DNA from: Candidatus Bathyarchaeota archaeon
Lineage (GTDB): Archaea; Thermoproteota; Bathyarchaeia; Bathyarchaeales; Bathycorpusculaceae
Length of the DNA stretch: 36,658 nt
Reading direction: 5' to 3'
NCBI GenBank assembly: GCA_003589585.1
Contig: QYYE01000006.1
Span: forward strand, 1 to 36,658
A program made the translations under genes and the position numbers. Below the pieces are notes generated by a model. That model was not told the origin of the DNA. It ran no database searches and saw only the letters and a list, made by a program, of their open reading frames with translations. Position 1 is the stretch's first letter. Every line of letters starts with the position of its first letter. Positions 7,858 through 15,550 of the stretch are shown one piece after another.

Positions 7858-8942
7858 TTAGTTTATTTTTGCACTTCTCAGCAGCGCTTTGAGCATCAGA
7901 TCGGTCACTTGGTAGACTTTGTCTTTCTCGGTTATGGGCATCGACGCTTTTAGACTTTCAATCGTGTTGCGGATTGATGAATCATTAACGGTGATGCCCC
8001 TAGCTGTCTCAGCTGCGCTCTTGATTTCCCGCCACCTTGCAGAGTTCGCAGCTGATTTTAGCACCGCTATGTAGAGTTTTCTATCTCTTCGTTGAAGGAA
8101 ATGGTCAATTTCATCGTTTACAATTTTTTCAGCCTCAACTACTGCCTCTTGGAGGGCAATATGGTGTGGAAACCGTCTCACAACGACATTGTTTCCATAG
8201 AGTGTGGCCACCCTGGAATGCCGTCAAGTATTGCAGTTGTTTCGCTTATTTTCTGCTTATCGACGGGTTCATTGCAATCTCTCAGGCCCTTGCTTAGGAA
8301 TCCGCTCGCGGTTTCAGGGTCAAATGGTTGAAGTATCATTTTTGCGGGAGATCTTCCGTATAACGGCGAAGTTGATTCTGGTTCAAGAAGGGTCCTGGTT
8401 AACCCAAACATTGAACCAGTGAACACGAATGTTAGGTTCCGATAGGTGTTGAAGATGTTGGCCAGTATCTTGAGAAGCTGCCCTGATACGGCCGAGAGTT
8501 CCTGCACTTCAGCTAGTTCGATGATGCATTCATCGGTTTGTCTACCAATCGCCGCCAGCAAATCTCTAGTCGCAGTCATGGGTTTCTTAACTATGGATAA
8601 AGAGATGCCATTAGGTCCAAAGGTTAAGCCGTTAATGTTTCCTGTGCTGGCTTTTATCTTCTGCATCAGGGTTTTGTGGTTGTTTACGCCTTCTGCTAAT
8701 GCGCTCAATAAGCCATGAGTGCCTTTTATGCTCCAGAGGTTGATGTATATTGTTTTGATTCCCATGCGCTCCAGTTTTGCGTTTGTAGCTTTTATGAGGC
8801 TTGTTTTGCCCACCATTCGGGGTCCAAGCAGAGCCACCCATCTTTTAGCGGTTAAAAGTCTGGTTAATTCCTCGATTTCTTTTTCTCTTCCGAAGAGTTC
8901 TTTGGGGATTCTTTCGGGCTGAGACTGAACAACGAAATGAAC
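7858..8942 (-). pseudogene. Archaeal ATPase (ATPase_2 type), broken
   Basis: The gene reads in the family's order: PKELFGREKEIEEL, a P-loop LLGPRMVGKTS, a Walker-B-like strand ECIIELAEVQEL, a sensor strand LTFVFTGSM, and LDGIPGW. After GIPGW the frame shifts: adding one base next to 8207/8208 continues directly into TLYGNNVV in the next frame, followed by a helical C-terminal region ending SAKIN. The normal Asp of Walker B is replaced (LAEVQ where LDEVQ is expected). No ATG, GTG or TTG lies before the P-loop region; the first is the GTG at 8837, inside the ATPase domain. Lost start, frameshift and altered Walker B argue for a dead gene. It sits between two tRNA-Val fragments, as an accessory passenger. 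Confidence 0.8.
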
Positions 8943-9030
8943 TTAACCCCCTTAAGTAAATATAAGGCTACCGCCCAAATTAGGGCTTTACATGCCAACA
9001 GTCGCTGGTTTAAGCCTTGGTTTCGACACA
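8936..9030 (+). repeat. Third, decayed tRNA-Val fragment with the same flank
   Basis: From about 8979 the sequence ATTAGGGCTTTACATGCCAA, followed by AGTCGCTGGTTTAAG, aligns with the tRNA-Val copy at 7793 with one six-base gap and scattered substitutions. The flank TGAACTTAACCCC...ACCGCCCAAA also matches that of the second copy. Read on the minus strand, it contains CCTTATATTTACTTAAGG (about 8951-8968), a box-A-like site that would have served the ATPase gene. Confidence 0.7.
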
Positions 9031-9100
9031 ACCGGCGGTTCAGCAAATTTGCCGGTTTATCGCACTAACTGATTTAAGTAATTACGCTATAGGTGTACCG

Positions 9101-9517
9101 ATGAAGAAAACAGTGTTTATTGCGGGTCCTATTCTGGGCAGGGAAGAAAACCAAACATACAGAGAAGAAATCACCCGCATCTGTAGCAGGCTGGGCTTTG
9201 AGGTTATTGACCCGTGGAATCGCGAAAAAGTCCTCTACAAAGGCAATGAGCGGTGCTGGTGGAACACCTACGAAACCTTCGACTTTGTCCAAAGAGACCT
9301 TGACGACGCTGAACGCTGCGACGTCATGGTTGTGTATTTTCCCATATTATCGGCGGGGGCTTGCATGGAAATGTTCTACGCCAAGCGGAAAGGCAAAAAA
9401 GTGATTGTGGTGTCGGAGCTGAAGTGTTTGAGCCCTTGGATTGTGGTGCACTCGGATGTTATTGTAAAGGATTTTAGGCAGCTTGAAGCTGCGCTTGAAA
9501 AATATCGGCAACCGTGA
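9101..9517 (+). CDS. Nucleoside 2-deoxyribosyltransferase-like protein
   Basis: A 138-residue protein of the small Rossmann-like family that cleaves or transfers N-glycosidic bonds of (deoxy)nucleosides or nucleotides. The N-terminus VFIAGPILG is the family's first strand and loop, FEVIDPWNRE follows, and SAGACMEMFYA (Glu90) corresponds to the SxGTxxE helix that carries the catalytic Glu; Asp66 and Asp69 precede the strand CDVMVVYFP. Substrate is unclear, as members include nucleotide hydrolases. The start is ATG 9101, five bases after AGGTG; an upstream extension to 9017 would run into the tRNA-fragment repeat and is unlikely. It is the first intact gene beyond the integration scar. Confidence 0.75.
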   Translation: MKKTVFIAGPILGREENQTYREEITRICSRLGFEVIDPWNREKVLYKGNERCWWNTYETFDFVQRDLDDAERCDVMVVYFPILSAGACMEMFYAKRKGKKVIVVSELKCLSPWIVVHSDVIVKDFRQLEAALEKYRQP

Positions 9518-9630
9518 GCTTGAAGCGGTTTTTTGGTGGTTCTAAAAACAAGAACAAAATGTACCAAGGCTTGGTGCTAAATAAGCGAGCCCTAATAGAG
9601 ATTGGGCAATGAAAAGTGTGAGGAATTGAC

Positions 9631-10029
9631 ATGAAAAAAATTAACCTGTTAGTGTTTTCAATTGTAGCTACCGTTCTTTTGTGCGGCGGTTTGTTGTCGG
9701 TTGTACAAGCCACAGATGGGGGGCAAAAAGACATCGCTTCCGGCGACATCGAGCGAGAGCGAAACGTCCCTGAAGATGAAGCGCCCATACTCTATGATGG
9801 GGGCGTAACGGATGGTGATGAACCGGTCTATACGACTCAGGGAAACAATACGCTAACTGGCAATGATGACATAGTGCTTGACAGTACAGCGGGGCAAGAA
9901 GAAGCGGCACGTTTGTCATCACAAGAGGATGCCAACAGTACGTTAGCTATTGTTTCTGGTGTGCTGTTTACGGTTGTACTGGTGGCCGCAATCGGTGTGG
10001 TGTACTACCACAAACGGACTAAGGCATAG
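9631..10029 (+). CDS. Small secreted, C-terminally anchored protein
   Basis: A 132-residue protein of no recognised family. Residues 1-27 are a signal peptide (MKKINLLVFSIV...VVQA). Residues ~28-95 are polar and acidic, rich in Asp, Glu, Gly, Thr and Asn. Residues ~101-125 are one membrane helix, followed by YYHKRTKA. The middle region would be displayed outside the cell. It starts at ATG 9631. An AT-rich stretch around 9578-9586 may be the promoter. Confidence 0.7.
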   Translation: MKKINLLVFSIVATVLLCGGLLSVVQATDGGQKDIASGDIERERNVPEDEAPILYDGGVTDGDEPVYTTQGNNTLTGNDDIVLDSTAGQEEAARLSSQEDANSTLAIVSGVLFTVVLVAAIGVVYYHKRTKA

Positions 10030-10170
10030 TAACCAATTTTATCCCCTCTCTTTTTTCTACGATTTACCGACCGATAGCTTATTTGTTGAGGCTGCACAGT
10101 CACATATTTTTAATAATTATCTTGTACGCTAGGTAATTATCCCCTCGTTAGTTCTGTTGGAGGTGAAGTT

Positions 10171-10335
10171 TTGTCTAAAGAAGTTGAAGAGTGCCAAAAA
10201 ACCTCTCCCCGTATAACGGTTCCTGAGCCTGAAATGACCAAAGACAACAAGTACAAGTGCCCGCTAGATCAAGCCGTTTATGACAATCGGCAGGACTATG
10301 ATAGGCACTGTAAGGAAGAGCACGACGTGCTCTAA
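10171..10335 (+). CDS. Tiny zinc-finger protein (54 aa)
   Basis: Starting from TTG 10171, with a strong GGAGGTGA at 10159-10166, this encodes MSKEVEECQKTSPRIT..., ending YDRHCKEEHDVL. The C-terminal half, NKYKCPLDQAVYDNRQDYDRHCKEEH split by its key residues, has one Cys followed by His-Cys and His in a C2H2-like spacing. A related gene with the same leader, TTG start and finger pattern lies at 28057. The protein is too short for more than one finger, so nucleic-acid or protein binding is inferred. An AT-rich tract at 10104-10120 is a possible promoter. Confidence 0.7.
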   Translation: MSKEVEECQKTSPRITVPEPEMTKDNKYKCPLDQAVYDNRQDYDRHCKEEHDVL

Positions 10336-10387
10336 TGAGTTGTTTGGTTGACAATAAAGAAGTGGAGAGCTAGAAGTTAGCAGTAAG

Positions 10388-10549
10388 TTATCTTATTGCT
10401 TCATCTAGCTTGGAGTCACGTTTGGTACGTGTGACTTCCTTGAATAGCTCCAAACACTCTTCCTTTGTTGGTGCTTCAACGCCTATGCTGCCATAGGCTC
10501 CGATATCGATTCTGTATTTTCTTCTTTCTCTATCTTCGTTTTGACTCAT
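10388..10549 (-). CDS. Small conserved-looking protein, unknown (53 aa)
   Basis: ATG at 10549 is preceded by GGGGAGGGGCT, an excellent ribosome-binding site, and the frame runs 53 codons. The product begins MSQNEDRERRKYRIDIGAYG, continues IGVEAPTKEECLELFKEV and ends KLDEAIR. A beta-strand then helix pattern (YRIDIGAYGSIGVEA, then a helix from TKEEC) is visible. I recognise no family. A TATA-like CTAAATAC lies on the minus strand at about 10574-10581. It is tail-to-tail with the zinc-finger gene. Confidence 0.65.
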   Translation of the reverse strand: MSQNEDRERRKYRIDIGAYGSIGVEAPTKEECLELFKEVTRTKRDSKLDEAIR

Positions 10550-10622
10550 AGCCCCTCCCCTCTCTTATTAATTGTATTTAGGACTATAGACTGTTTAACT
10601 AATTATGCACACCATTATAAGG

Positions 10623-11396
10623 TTAATCCTTGTTAACCCTAAAATTCACTACTTTTTTGGGACTAAACACAACAAAACGAGCACTCTTCATATACCTACC
10701 AATCCTTGGAATCAGCCCCGCCGCATCCGTTCCAAGCTTACAGGTCAGCACATGCTCAAACAAACCCAAAGACTCCGTGCCTATGACATCGCGGTTGAGG
10801 CGCGCTCTCTCAAGCACCGATTCAACATCGCTTACTGATGAGTGTAAAATAATCAATCTGTCCAGAAGAGACTCTTCCCAATTGCGAAACCGCTCTACTT
10901 GGTCGGTTGATAGCTCTGCCTGCAAAAAACCAGTCTCTTCCCAGTTCATATCAACCACTTTAACGCTTAAAGGCAAACCCTCAACAAAACTAAAAAGTTC
11001 TGACGTTTGTTTCAAGGAGATTTTTTTTCCATCTACCAGTTGAGCTTGCAAATGAGCTAAAGACACCATTGCCCGAATTATCTTCGGCTCAAAAACTCCG
11101 ATGTCCACTGCTAGAGCTTCTTTGTTTGCCTCAACCTTGGAAATGTAACCCTTAAAAACCGAGTTATTCTCGATGTTGTCTATGGTTGTTGGGCAGGCGC
11201 CTATTTCTTTGTTGATATAGCTTTTGGCTATGCCTTCGTCTTCTCCTGAGAGTGAAACCTGAACCCACCCGCTTGGGGCTGTTCCTAAAATTTTAGTTTC
11301 CACGTCTAACTCTTCAAACTGAGCTTTTAACAAGTCATCTATCTGTCTTAGCTGACCCGAACCAGAAGCCCTAACAAGTAATGTTAAAGTCGTCAT
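10623..11396 (-). CDS. DUF2110 family protein
   Basis: A 257-residue archaeal protein resembling DUF2110, a family of unknown function found near transcription factor E. It starts LTLLVRASGSGQLRQIDDLL; the centre has VFKGYISKVEANKEALAVDIGVFEP, which may be an S1/OB-like strand segment, and the tail LLDRLIILHSSVSDVESVLERA looks helical. Its ATG overlaps the stop of the HD gene by four bases (ATGA), so the three genes TFE-HD-DUF2110 are translationally coupled. The shared operon suggests a link to transcription or RNA processing, which is inference. Confidence 0.75.
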   Translation of the reverse strand: MTTLTLLVRASGSGQLRQIDDLLKAQFEELDVETKILGTAPSGWVQVSLSGEDEGIAKSYINKEIGACPTTIDNIENNSVFKGYISKVEANKEALAVDIGVFEPKIIRAMVSLAHLQAQLVDGKKISLKQTSELFSFVEGLPLSVKVVDMNWEETGFLQAELSTDQVERFRNWEESLLDRLIILHSSVSDVESVLERARLNRDVIGTESLGLFEHVLTCKLGTDAAGLIPRIGRYMKSARFVVFSPKKVVNFRVNKD

Positions 11397-11923
11397 GTCT
11401 TATTGCCTAGTAAACTAGTTATTTCCTCATTTAACTTTCTAACCCTTTCCGCCGCTTCAGGCATGCTCTCGCCGTGAAGTTGCTCAATTGTATCTTCAAT
11501 TGGAATGCGATGTGAGTTGCCAATTCGTTTGTCAGCATAAGAAACAATTTTCTCTTCCAAGCTAAGTGGAACGTAGACATCTTTTGGCCAGCCCAACTTT
11601 TCAGCTTCTTGAGAGGTTATTCCGCCGCCAACATGCCTCTTAATTATCAAAACCACTGCTTCAGGTAGACCCGCTGACTCAGCGATTTTTGCTCCCTCAA
11701 CTGCGTGGTCAACGGTGTGGGTTTTGGAGCGCCCAAGGTCATGCAAAAGCGCTCCTGCTTCGATAAGTTTAGAATCAACCTTAAAACCTCTGTTTTCCAG
11801 TTTACGCGCGGTTTCCAAGGCGAGTTCTGTAACCGCTTTGCAATGCTGGATAACGTGAGGTGGACAATTGTTTTCGCGTAGAATTGCCAGTGCTTGCTCC
11901 CTTGAAAGAAGCTGTTTACTCAC
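11393..11923 (-). CDS. HD-domain protein (TIGR00295-like)
   Basis: A 176-residue metal-dependent phosphohydrolase-type protein. HD-domain residues are visible: His in PPHVIQHC (~25), HDLGRSKTHTVDHAVEG (~63-79), the RHVGGG helix (~108-113) and SYADKR (~133-138). These form the usual H...HD...H...H...D metal site. The substrate is unknown; HD proteins hydrolyse nucleotides or cyclic nucleotides. The start is GTG at 11923, overlapping the TFE stop by eight bases. Confidence 0.8.
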   Translation of the reverse strand: MSKQLLSREQALAILRENNCPPHVIQHCKAVTELALETARKLENRGFKVDSKLIEAGALLHDLGRSKTHTVDHAVEGAKIAESAGLPEAVVLIIKRHVGGGITSQEAEKLGWPKDVYVPLSLEEKIVSYADKRIGNSHRIPIEDTIEQLHGESMPEAAERVRKLNEEITSLLGNKT

Positions 11924-12428
11924 CCAGTTCCTTCCTTAATATGTCCACTTTCTCGGCGAGTTTGCTTATCATTGTTTCGTTTCCAAAATGCACCAAGGGT
12001 TTACCGCATGTCGAGCAGTGGAAAACCAGTTCAACTGCCTCTTCGAAGGGAATCCTCTTGCATTCTGGGCTACCGCAGTAATAGAAGTCATGGTTTTTCT
12101 CATATTCTAGGCGGACATTGAGTTTTTCTAGAACGCGTCTTTTCTGGCTTAAAATGAAGCCTTCAAGCTGGTCTGGCTGAAGTTTCCAGTGGAAAATGAA
12201 CCAGCCTGTTTTAGGGTCACGTGTTCGCCTCAAGCTTACAAGAGAGTGGTCATAGAGCTTGTAGAGGATTTTGCGGACTGAATTGAGGCGGATGCCTGTT
12301 TTGTTAGCGATTTCGTCGTCAGTTATCTCTTCTACGCCTTTTAAGTGCTCGATAAGCCGCACCGCGTCTTCTTCACCTAACGCCGAAGCCACTTTCATTA
12401 AGGTTGAATCGTCAATAGTGGATAACAT
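11916..12428 (-). CDS. tfe: Transcription initiation factor E, alpha subunit
   Basis: TFE assists promoter melting by archaeal RNA polymerase. The 170-residue product has the N-terminal winged helix (IDDSTLMKVASALGEEDAVRLIEHLK, with ITDDEIANKTGIRLNSVRKILYKLYDHSLVS), a coiled linker, and a zinc ribbon with CGSPEC and CSTCGK (~118-143). Length and order match archaeal TFE. Box A ACTATATG lies on the minus strand about 20-26 bases before the ATG, so the message is probably leaderless. It heads the TFE-HD-DUF2110 operon. Confidence 0.95.
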   Translation of the reverse strand: MLSTIDDSTLMKVASALGEEDAVRLIEHLKGVEEITDDEIANKTGIRLNSVRKILYKLYDHSLVSLRRTRDPKTGWFIFHWKLQPDQLEGFILSQKRRVLEKLNVRLEYEKNHDFYYCGSPECKRIPFEEAVELVFHCSTCGKPLVHFGNETMISKLAEKVDILRKELGE

Positions 12429-12440
12429 GCTTTAATGGTC

Positions 12441-12454
12441 CTTTAACATATAGT
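12441..12454 (-). promoter_or_regulatory. TATA box for tfe operon
   Basis: Minus-strand ACTATATGTTAAAG, centred about 21 bases upstream of the tfe ATG at 12428. The spacing predicts transcription starting at or within a few bases of the start codon. Confidence 0.6.
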
Positions 12455-12506
12455 ACTGCAACTTGCCCAAATAAAACTCTTCTCACCATGAAAGCGAAAA
12501 TCACCA

Positions 12507-13094
12507 TTAATTTTTAATTTCTTTGCCTCTTTGCTTTGGAACAACCTTTATTTTGGCTTCATCGAATTTTTTTGCAAGCTCTTTGCCTTCAAAAAACCTG
12601 TCCAGAAAGATTGCAAGTGCCGCGCATTCAGAATGCGGCTGATTCCCAATGGAGACGTTAAAATCGGATATTTCGCTTGAATAGAATTCTCCGGGAACTT
12701 TCTGGCTTCCAACCAAAACCAGCACATCCTTGCCCGCGCTCCTGATTCGGTTCAGCACGTCACTGGTTTGAACGTTCTCGCCATAAACCGTTAAATGCAC
12801 AACTACTCCATCCTTAGCCTTCCAGTCCCGCACAACCGTTCGCCATGGCGAGCCCATTTCAAAAGTGAACTCGCCACCCCAATTCCTCGTAACCTTCCGC
12901 ACGGTCTCCTCTATTTTACTGTCAGAAACATCTGAAAGAATGAAGCCTGAAGCAGACAATGCTCGTGCCGCGAGAGCAACATGGGTAGTTAACCGTACAT
13001 CACGCTGCGGTCGATGACCCCATCTTAAAACAACAACCTTTGGCAGGGTGGATTGGTCTTCACTGGATTTTTGGGTTAGTTTGGAATTTTCCAT
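12507..13094 (-). CDS. trm56: tRNA (cytidine(56)-2'-O)-methyltransferase
   Basis: Archaeal Trm56 methylates the ribose of C56 in the T-loop of tRNA. The product is 195 residues. After a ~18-residue polar N-terminus comes VVVLRWGHRPQRDVRLTTHV, the family signature, then ARALSASGF, WGGEFTFEMG, VHLTVYGENV, and the SAM-knot region LVLVGSQKVPGEFYSSEISDFNVSIGNQPHSECAALAIFLDR typical of SPOUT enzymes. The ATG at 13094 lies inside the last 35 bases of hflX, so the two overlap; no better start exists further in. Confidence 0.92.
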   Translation of the reverse strand: MENSKLTQKSSEDQSTLPKVVVLRWGHRPQRDVRLTTHVALAARALSASGFILSDVSDSKIEETVRKVTRNWGGEFTFEMGSPWRTVVRDWKAKDGVVVHLTVYGENVQTSDVLNRIRSAGKDVLVLVGSQKVPGEFYSSEISDFNVSIGNQPHSECAALAIFLDRFFEGKELAKKFDEAKIKVVPKQRGKEIKN

Positions 13095-14331
13095 GCAGGT
13101 CTTCCACTTTTCTTCTTACTTGCTCAACCATCTCGGGAGCAGCCTCAAAAACCACTTGCACCGAATCATTTGTGAAGTACTCTTTCTTTATGTCTGTTTT
13201 CTCGTGCACCCAAGAGATGAAGGGCATGGTTTTGTTGGTTAGGGGCACAGAGAATTGGGCTTGAATATATGTTTCAAGAATTCTGAGGATTTCCTGTTTT
13301 AGAGCTTGAAGGTTTGTTTTGCGTTTAGCTGAGATGAGTATGGGGTTTCTTATTTGGTCTTTTAGGATTTCCAGTTTGGCTTTTGTTTCAGCTTCGTCTA
13401 ACAGGTCGATTTTGTTTAGGGCGGTTATGGTCGGGATGCCTGATGCACCCAGTCGACTGATGGTTTCATTGCAGATGCTGTTTTTCTTCTGGATGGTTTC
13501 TATGGGCTCGCTTAGGTCTAAGACGAGTATGATAAGGTCTGAGTAGATGGTTTCTTCAAGAGTCGAATGAAAAGCCTCAATCAATGATATTGGCAGGCGG
13601 TCGATGAAGCCTACAGTATCGGTTAACAGGAATTTTCTTTTGGAGAACTCCACCATGCGAGTAGTGGTTGAGAGCGTGGTGAACAGTGATTTGGCTACTT
13701 GGGCGGTTTCTTCAGTTAAAGCGTTAAACAGCGTGCTTTTTCCAGCACTCGTGTACCCTGCAAGCGAAATAGACAAGAACCCAAGCTCCGTTCGCCTCTC
13801 CCTGTGCAGAACCCTTTTCTCCCGAATTTTCGCCAGTTTCTTTAGGATTGTTTGCACCTGACGTTTTATTGCTTCTCGGTAAACTTCAGCTTCGTAAGCG
13901 CCAAGACCCATAAAGCCGGGTTGCTCTTTCATTTTGGCTAAGCGCACTTTTTCTTTGGCGTGTTTAAGCTCGTTTTGCAGGGTTGCCAGCTGGATTTGCA
14001 GTTGAGCTTCGGTTGTTGTGGCGCGTTGGGTGAAGATTTCAAGGATAAGTTGGAAGCGGTCGATAACTTCGACATGTGTGGCTTTGGCAAGATTGTATGT
14101 TTGTAGCGTTCTAAGTTGATTGTCAAAAATTACTTTTTGAGCGCCTGTTTCCTCAACCATTCGTGCGAGCTCTTCAACTTTTCCAGCACCTATCTGGTAA
14201 CGGGCATCCGCTCTCCGCGTTTGCTCCATCGTGCCGACAATCGTGTACCCGGCGGATTCTGCCAGCCTTTTGAGTTCGTCTAAGCTTGATTCTTCACGGT
14301 TTAAGCGACGCTGGGCTATGATTGCTTTCGT
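13060..14331 (-). CDS. hflX: GTPase HflX, apparent ACG start
   Basis: Ribosome-associated GTPase. The N-terminal domain includes KAIIAQRRLNREES, LKRLAESAGY, QTRRADARYQIGAGKVEEL and the FDNQLRTLQ region; a coiled-coil follows; the G domain has GYTSAGKST (G1), DTVGFIDRLP (G3) and ALNKIDL (G4), then a C-terminal beta domain. The first in-frame ATG (14229) would cut off ~34 residues of the N-terminal domain. The expected start position, just before KAIIAQRR, has ACG at 14329-14331, ten bases after GGGGAGG. No ATG, GTG or TTG lies in that segment. Either a near-cognate start or an ATG-to-ACG change. With ACG the product is 423 residues and overlaps MBF1 by 16 bases. Confidence 0.9.
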   Translation of the reverse strand, partial: TKAIIAQRRLNREESSLDELKRLAESAGYTIVGTMEQTRRADARYQIGAGKVEELARMVEETGAQKVIFDNQLRTLQTYNLAKATHVEVIDRFQLILEIFTQRATTTEAQLQIQLATLQNELKHAKEKVRLAKMKEQPGFMGLGAYEAEVYREAIKRQVQTILKKLAKIREKRVLHRERRTELGFLSISLAGYTSAGKSTLFNALTEETAQVAKSLFTTLSTTTRMVEFSKRKFLLTDTVGFIDRLPISLIEAFHSTLEETIYSDLIILVLDLSEPIETIQKKNSICNETISRLGASGIPTITALNKIDLLDEAETKAKLEILKDQIRNPILISAKRKTNLQALKQEILRILETYIQAQFSVPLTNKTMPFISWVHEKTDIKKEYFTNDSVQVVFEAAPEMVEQVRRKVEDLHGKFQTNPKIQ

Positions 14332-14855
14332 TCTTTGGGCGCCTCCCCGCGTTTGCTGTTTATCTCGATGAGGTCTCCCAATGTTAATTCTCGGTTGGCT
14401 GATTTAGGCAGGGTTGTAACTTTTTCTTCAGATATAGGAACCAGCAATTTGATTTTCAGCATGTGCTCCAGTTTTGAAGCGAGCTGGTTGTTTGGCGCCA
14501 TCTTTCCCGCTTCAAGATTTCTCAGAACCGAGGCTTTTTCGTTGATTTTTTTGCCAAGCTCCTCATGAGTGAGGGATAGCTTTTCTCTTGCAGACTTTAT
14601 CTTAATGGCGTAGTCTTGTGCGACTTCCTGGGTGATTTCAACCTTGGCTACGAAGGGTTTTTTCTGGGTCACCGTTATTGGAGTCTGCGGCTTCTTTAGG
14701 GCTTTCTGGGCTGGGCTGGGTTCTTCATGCATAATCACTTTTCCGTGCTTGGAGCATTCGACGCAGACGGTTAGCTTTGCTCCTTCAATTATGGCTCTTA
14801 CTGGTTCGGTGTGGATTTTGTGTCCGCAGACTTCGCATCTCAATGTAGCTTTCAC
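14316..14855 (-). CDS. mbf1: Multiprotein bridging factor 1
   Basis: Archaeal MBF1, with an N-terminal zinc ribbon (CEVCG at ~7-11 and CVECSK at ~31-36), a Pro/Lys-rich linker, and a Cro/C1 helix-turn-helix (IKSAREKLSLTHEELGKKINEKASVLRNLEAG, ~84-116), ending in the basic tail RGEAPKERKQS. In archaea it binds the small ribosomal subunit and acts in translation. GTG at 14855 gives 179 residues; TTG at 14843 lies nine bases after AGGTG and would begin MRCEVCG, closer to family starts. First gene of mbf1-hflX-trm56. Confidence 0.92.
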   Translation of the reverse strand: MKATLRCEVCGHKIHTEPVRAIIEGAKLTVCVECSKHGKVIMHEEPSPAQKALKKPQTPITVTQKKPFVAKVEITQEVAQDYAIKIKSAREKLSLTHEELGKKINEKASVLRNLEAGKMAPNNQLASKLEHMLKIKLLVPISEEKVTTLPKSANRELTLGDLIEINSKRGEAPKERKQS

Positions 14856-14926
14856 CTTTCAGTGTCTTTATAATCTTGTTATGTTTATACTTGTCGAAAC
14901 AACAGGTCAGAAATGATGGTGAAAAT

Positions 14927-15394
14927 GTGGAGAACGCACTTGGCAGAGTAAGGAGCATTGCTGACTACCAATTCGGCAAAGGCGTAGGTGCAAAGCTGTT
15001 TCCAGACAACGTGGAAATTTTGCTCTCGCCCCGAACAGGCAGAATACGCTACATACACCTAAACAATGAGCGATTGGCTACTTTGCGCCCAACAGACGGC
15101 TTGCTCTCCTTAAGCATCAAAGCGGCACAATCCATAGCTGAGCAAGCAGATTTTGCCAAAAGCCTAGTCACAGTTCAAACCGACGTATCCTCGTTTATCG
15201 CCAGGGGCGGAGACGTTTTCGCCGTGCACGTGGTTGACGCCGATGCGGAGATTGGCGCTAAAGATGAGGTCATAGTCGTTGATGAGCAACGGCGTGTTTT
15301 GGCGGTTGGCAGAGCCCAGCTTTCAAGCGCTGAAATGAAGGCTTTCAAAACTGGTGTTGCGGTTAAGGTAAGGCACGGCAGCAAGGAAAGTTAG
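14927..15394 (+). CDS. PUA-domain RNA-binding protein
   Basis: A 155-residue protein with a pre-PUA segment (GRVRSIADYQFGKGVGAKLFP, then RTGRIRYIHLNNERLATLRP) and a C-terminal PUA domain (VSSFIARGGDVFAVHVVDADAEIGAKDEVIVVD...VAVKVRHG). This layout resembles the C-terminal module of archaeal tRNA-guanine transglycosylase and its stand-alone relatives, so tRNA binding is likely; no catalytic domain is present. I chose GTG 14927, just after GGTGA; TTG 14891 or 14876 would extend into the promoter shared with divergent mbf1. Confidence 0.8.
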   Translation: MENALGRVRSIADYQFGKGVGAKLFPDNVEILLSPRTGRIRYIHLNNERLATLRPTDGLLSLSIKAAQSIAEQADFAKSLVTVQTDVSSFIARGGDVFAVHVVDADAEIGAKDEVIVVDEQRRVLAVGRAQLSSAEMKAFKTGVAVKVRHGSKES

Positions 15395-15550
15395 GCTTCG
15401 ACAATTAATCTGAAAGTTAACTAGCACTTCAACTGAAAACTTGATAGCCTCAAGACAGACCGTGGCTTTGGAAAAAGTCCAGCCGTTTTGATTCCAGCGA
15501 AAGTTAAGTATATCAGTTGGTGACTAAAATACTTCTAAAGGTGTACTCGT

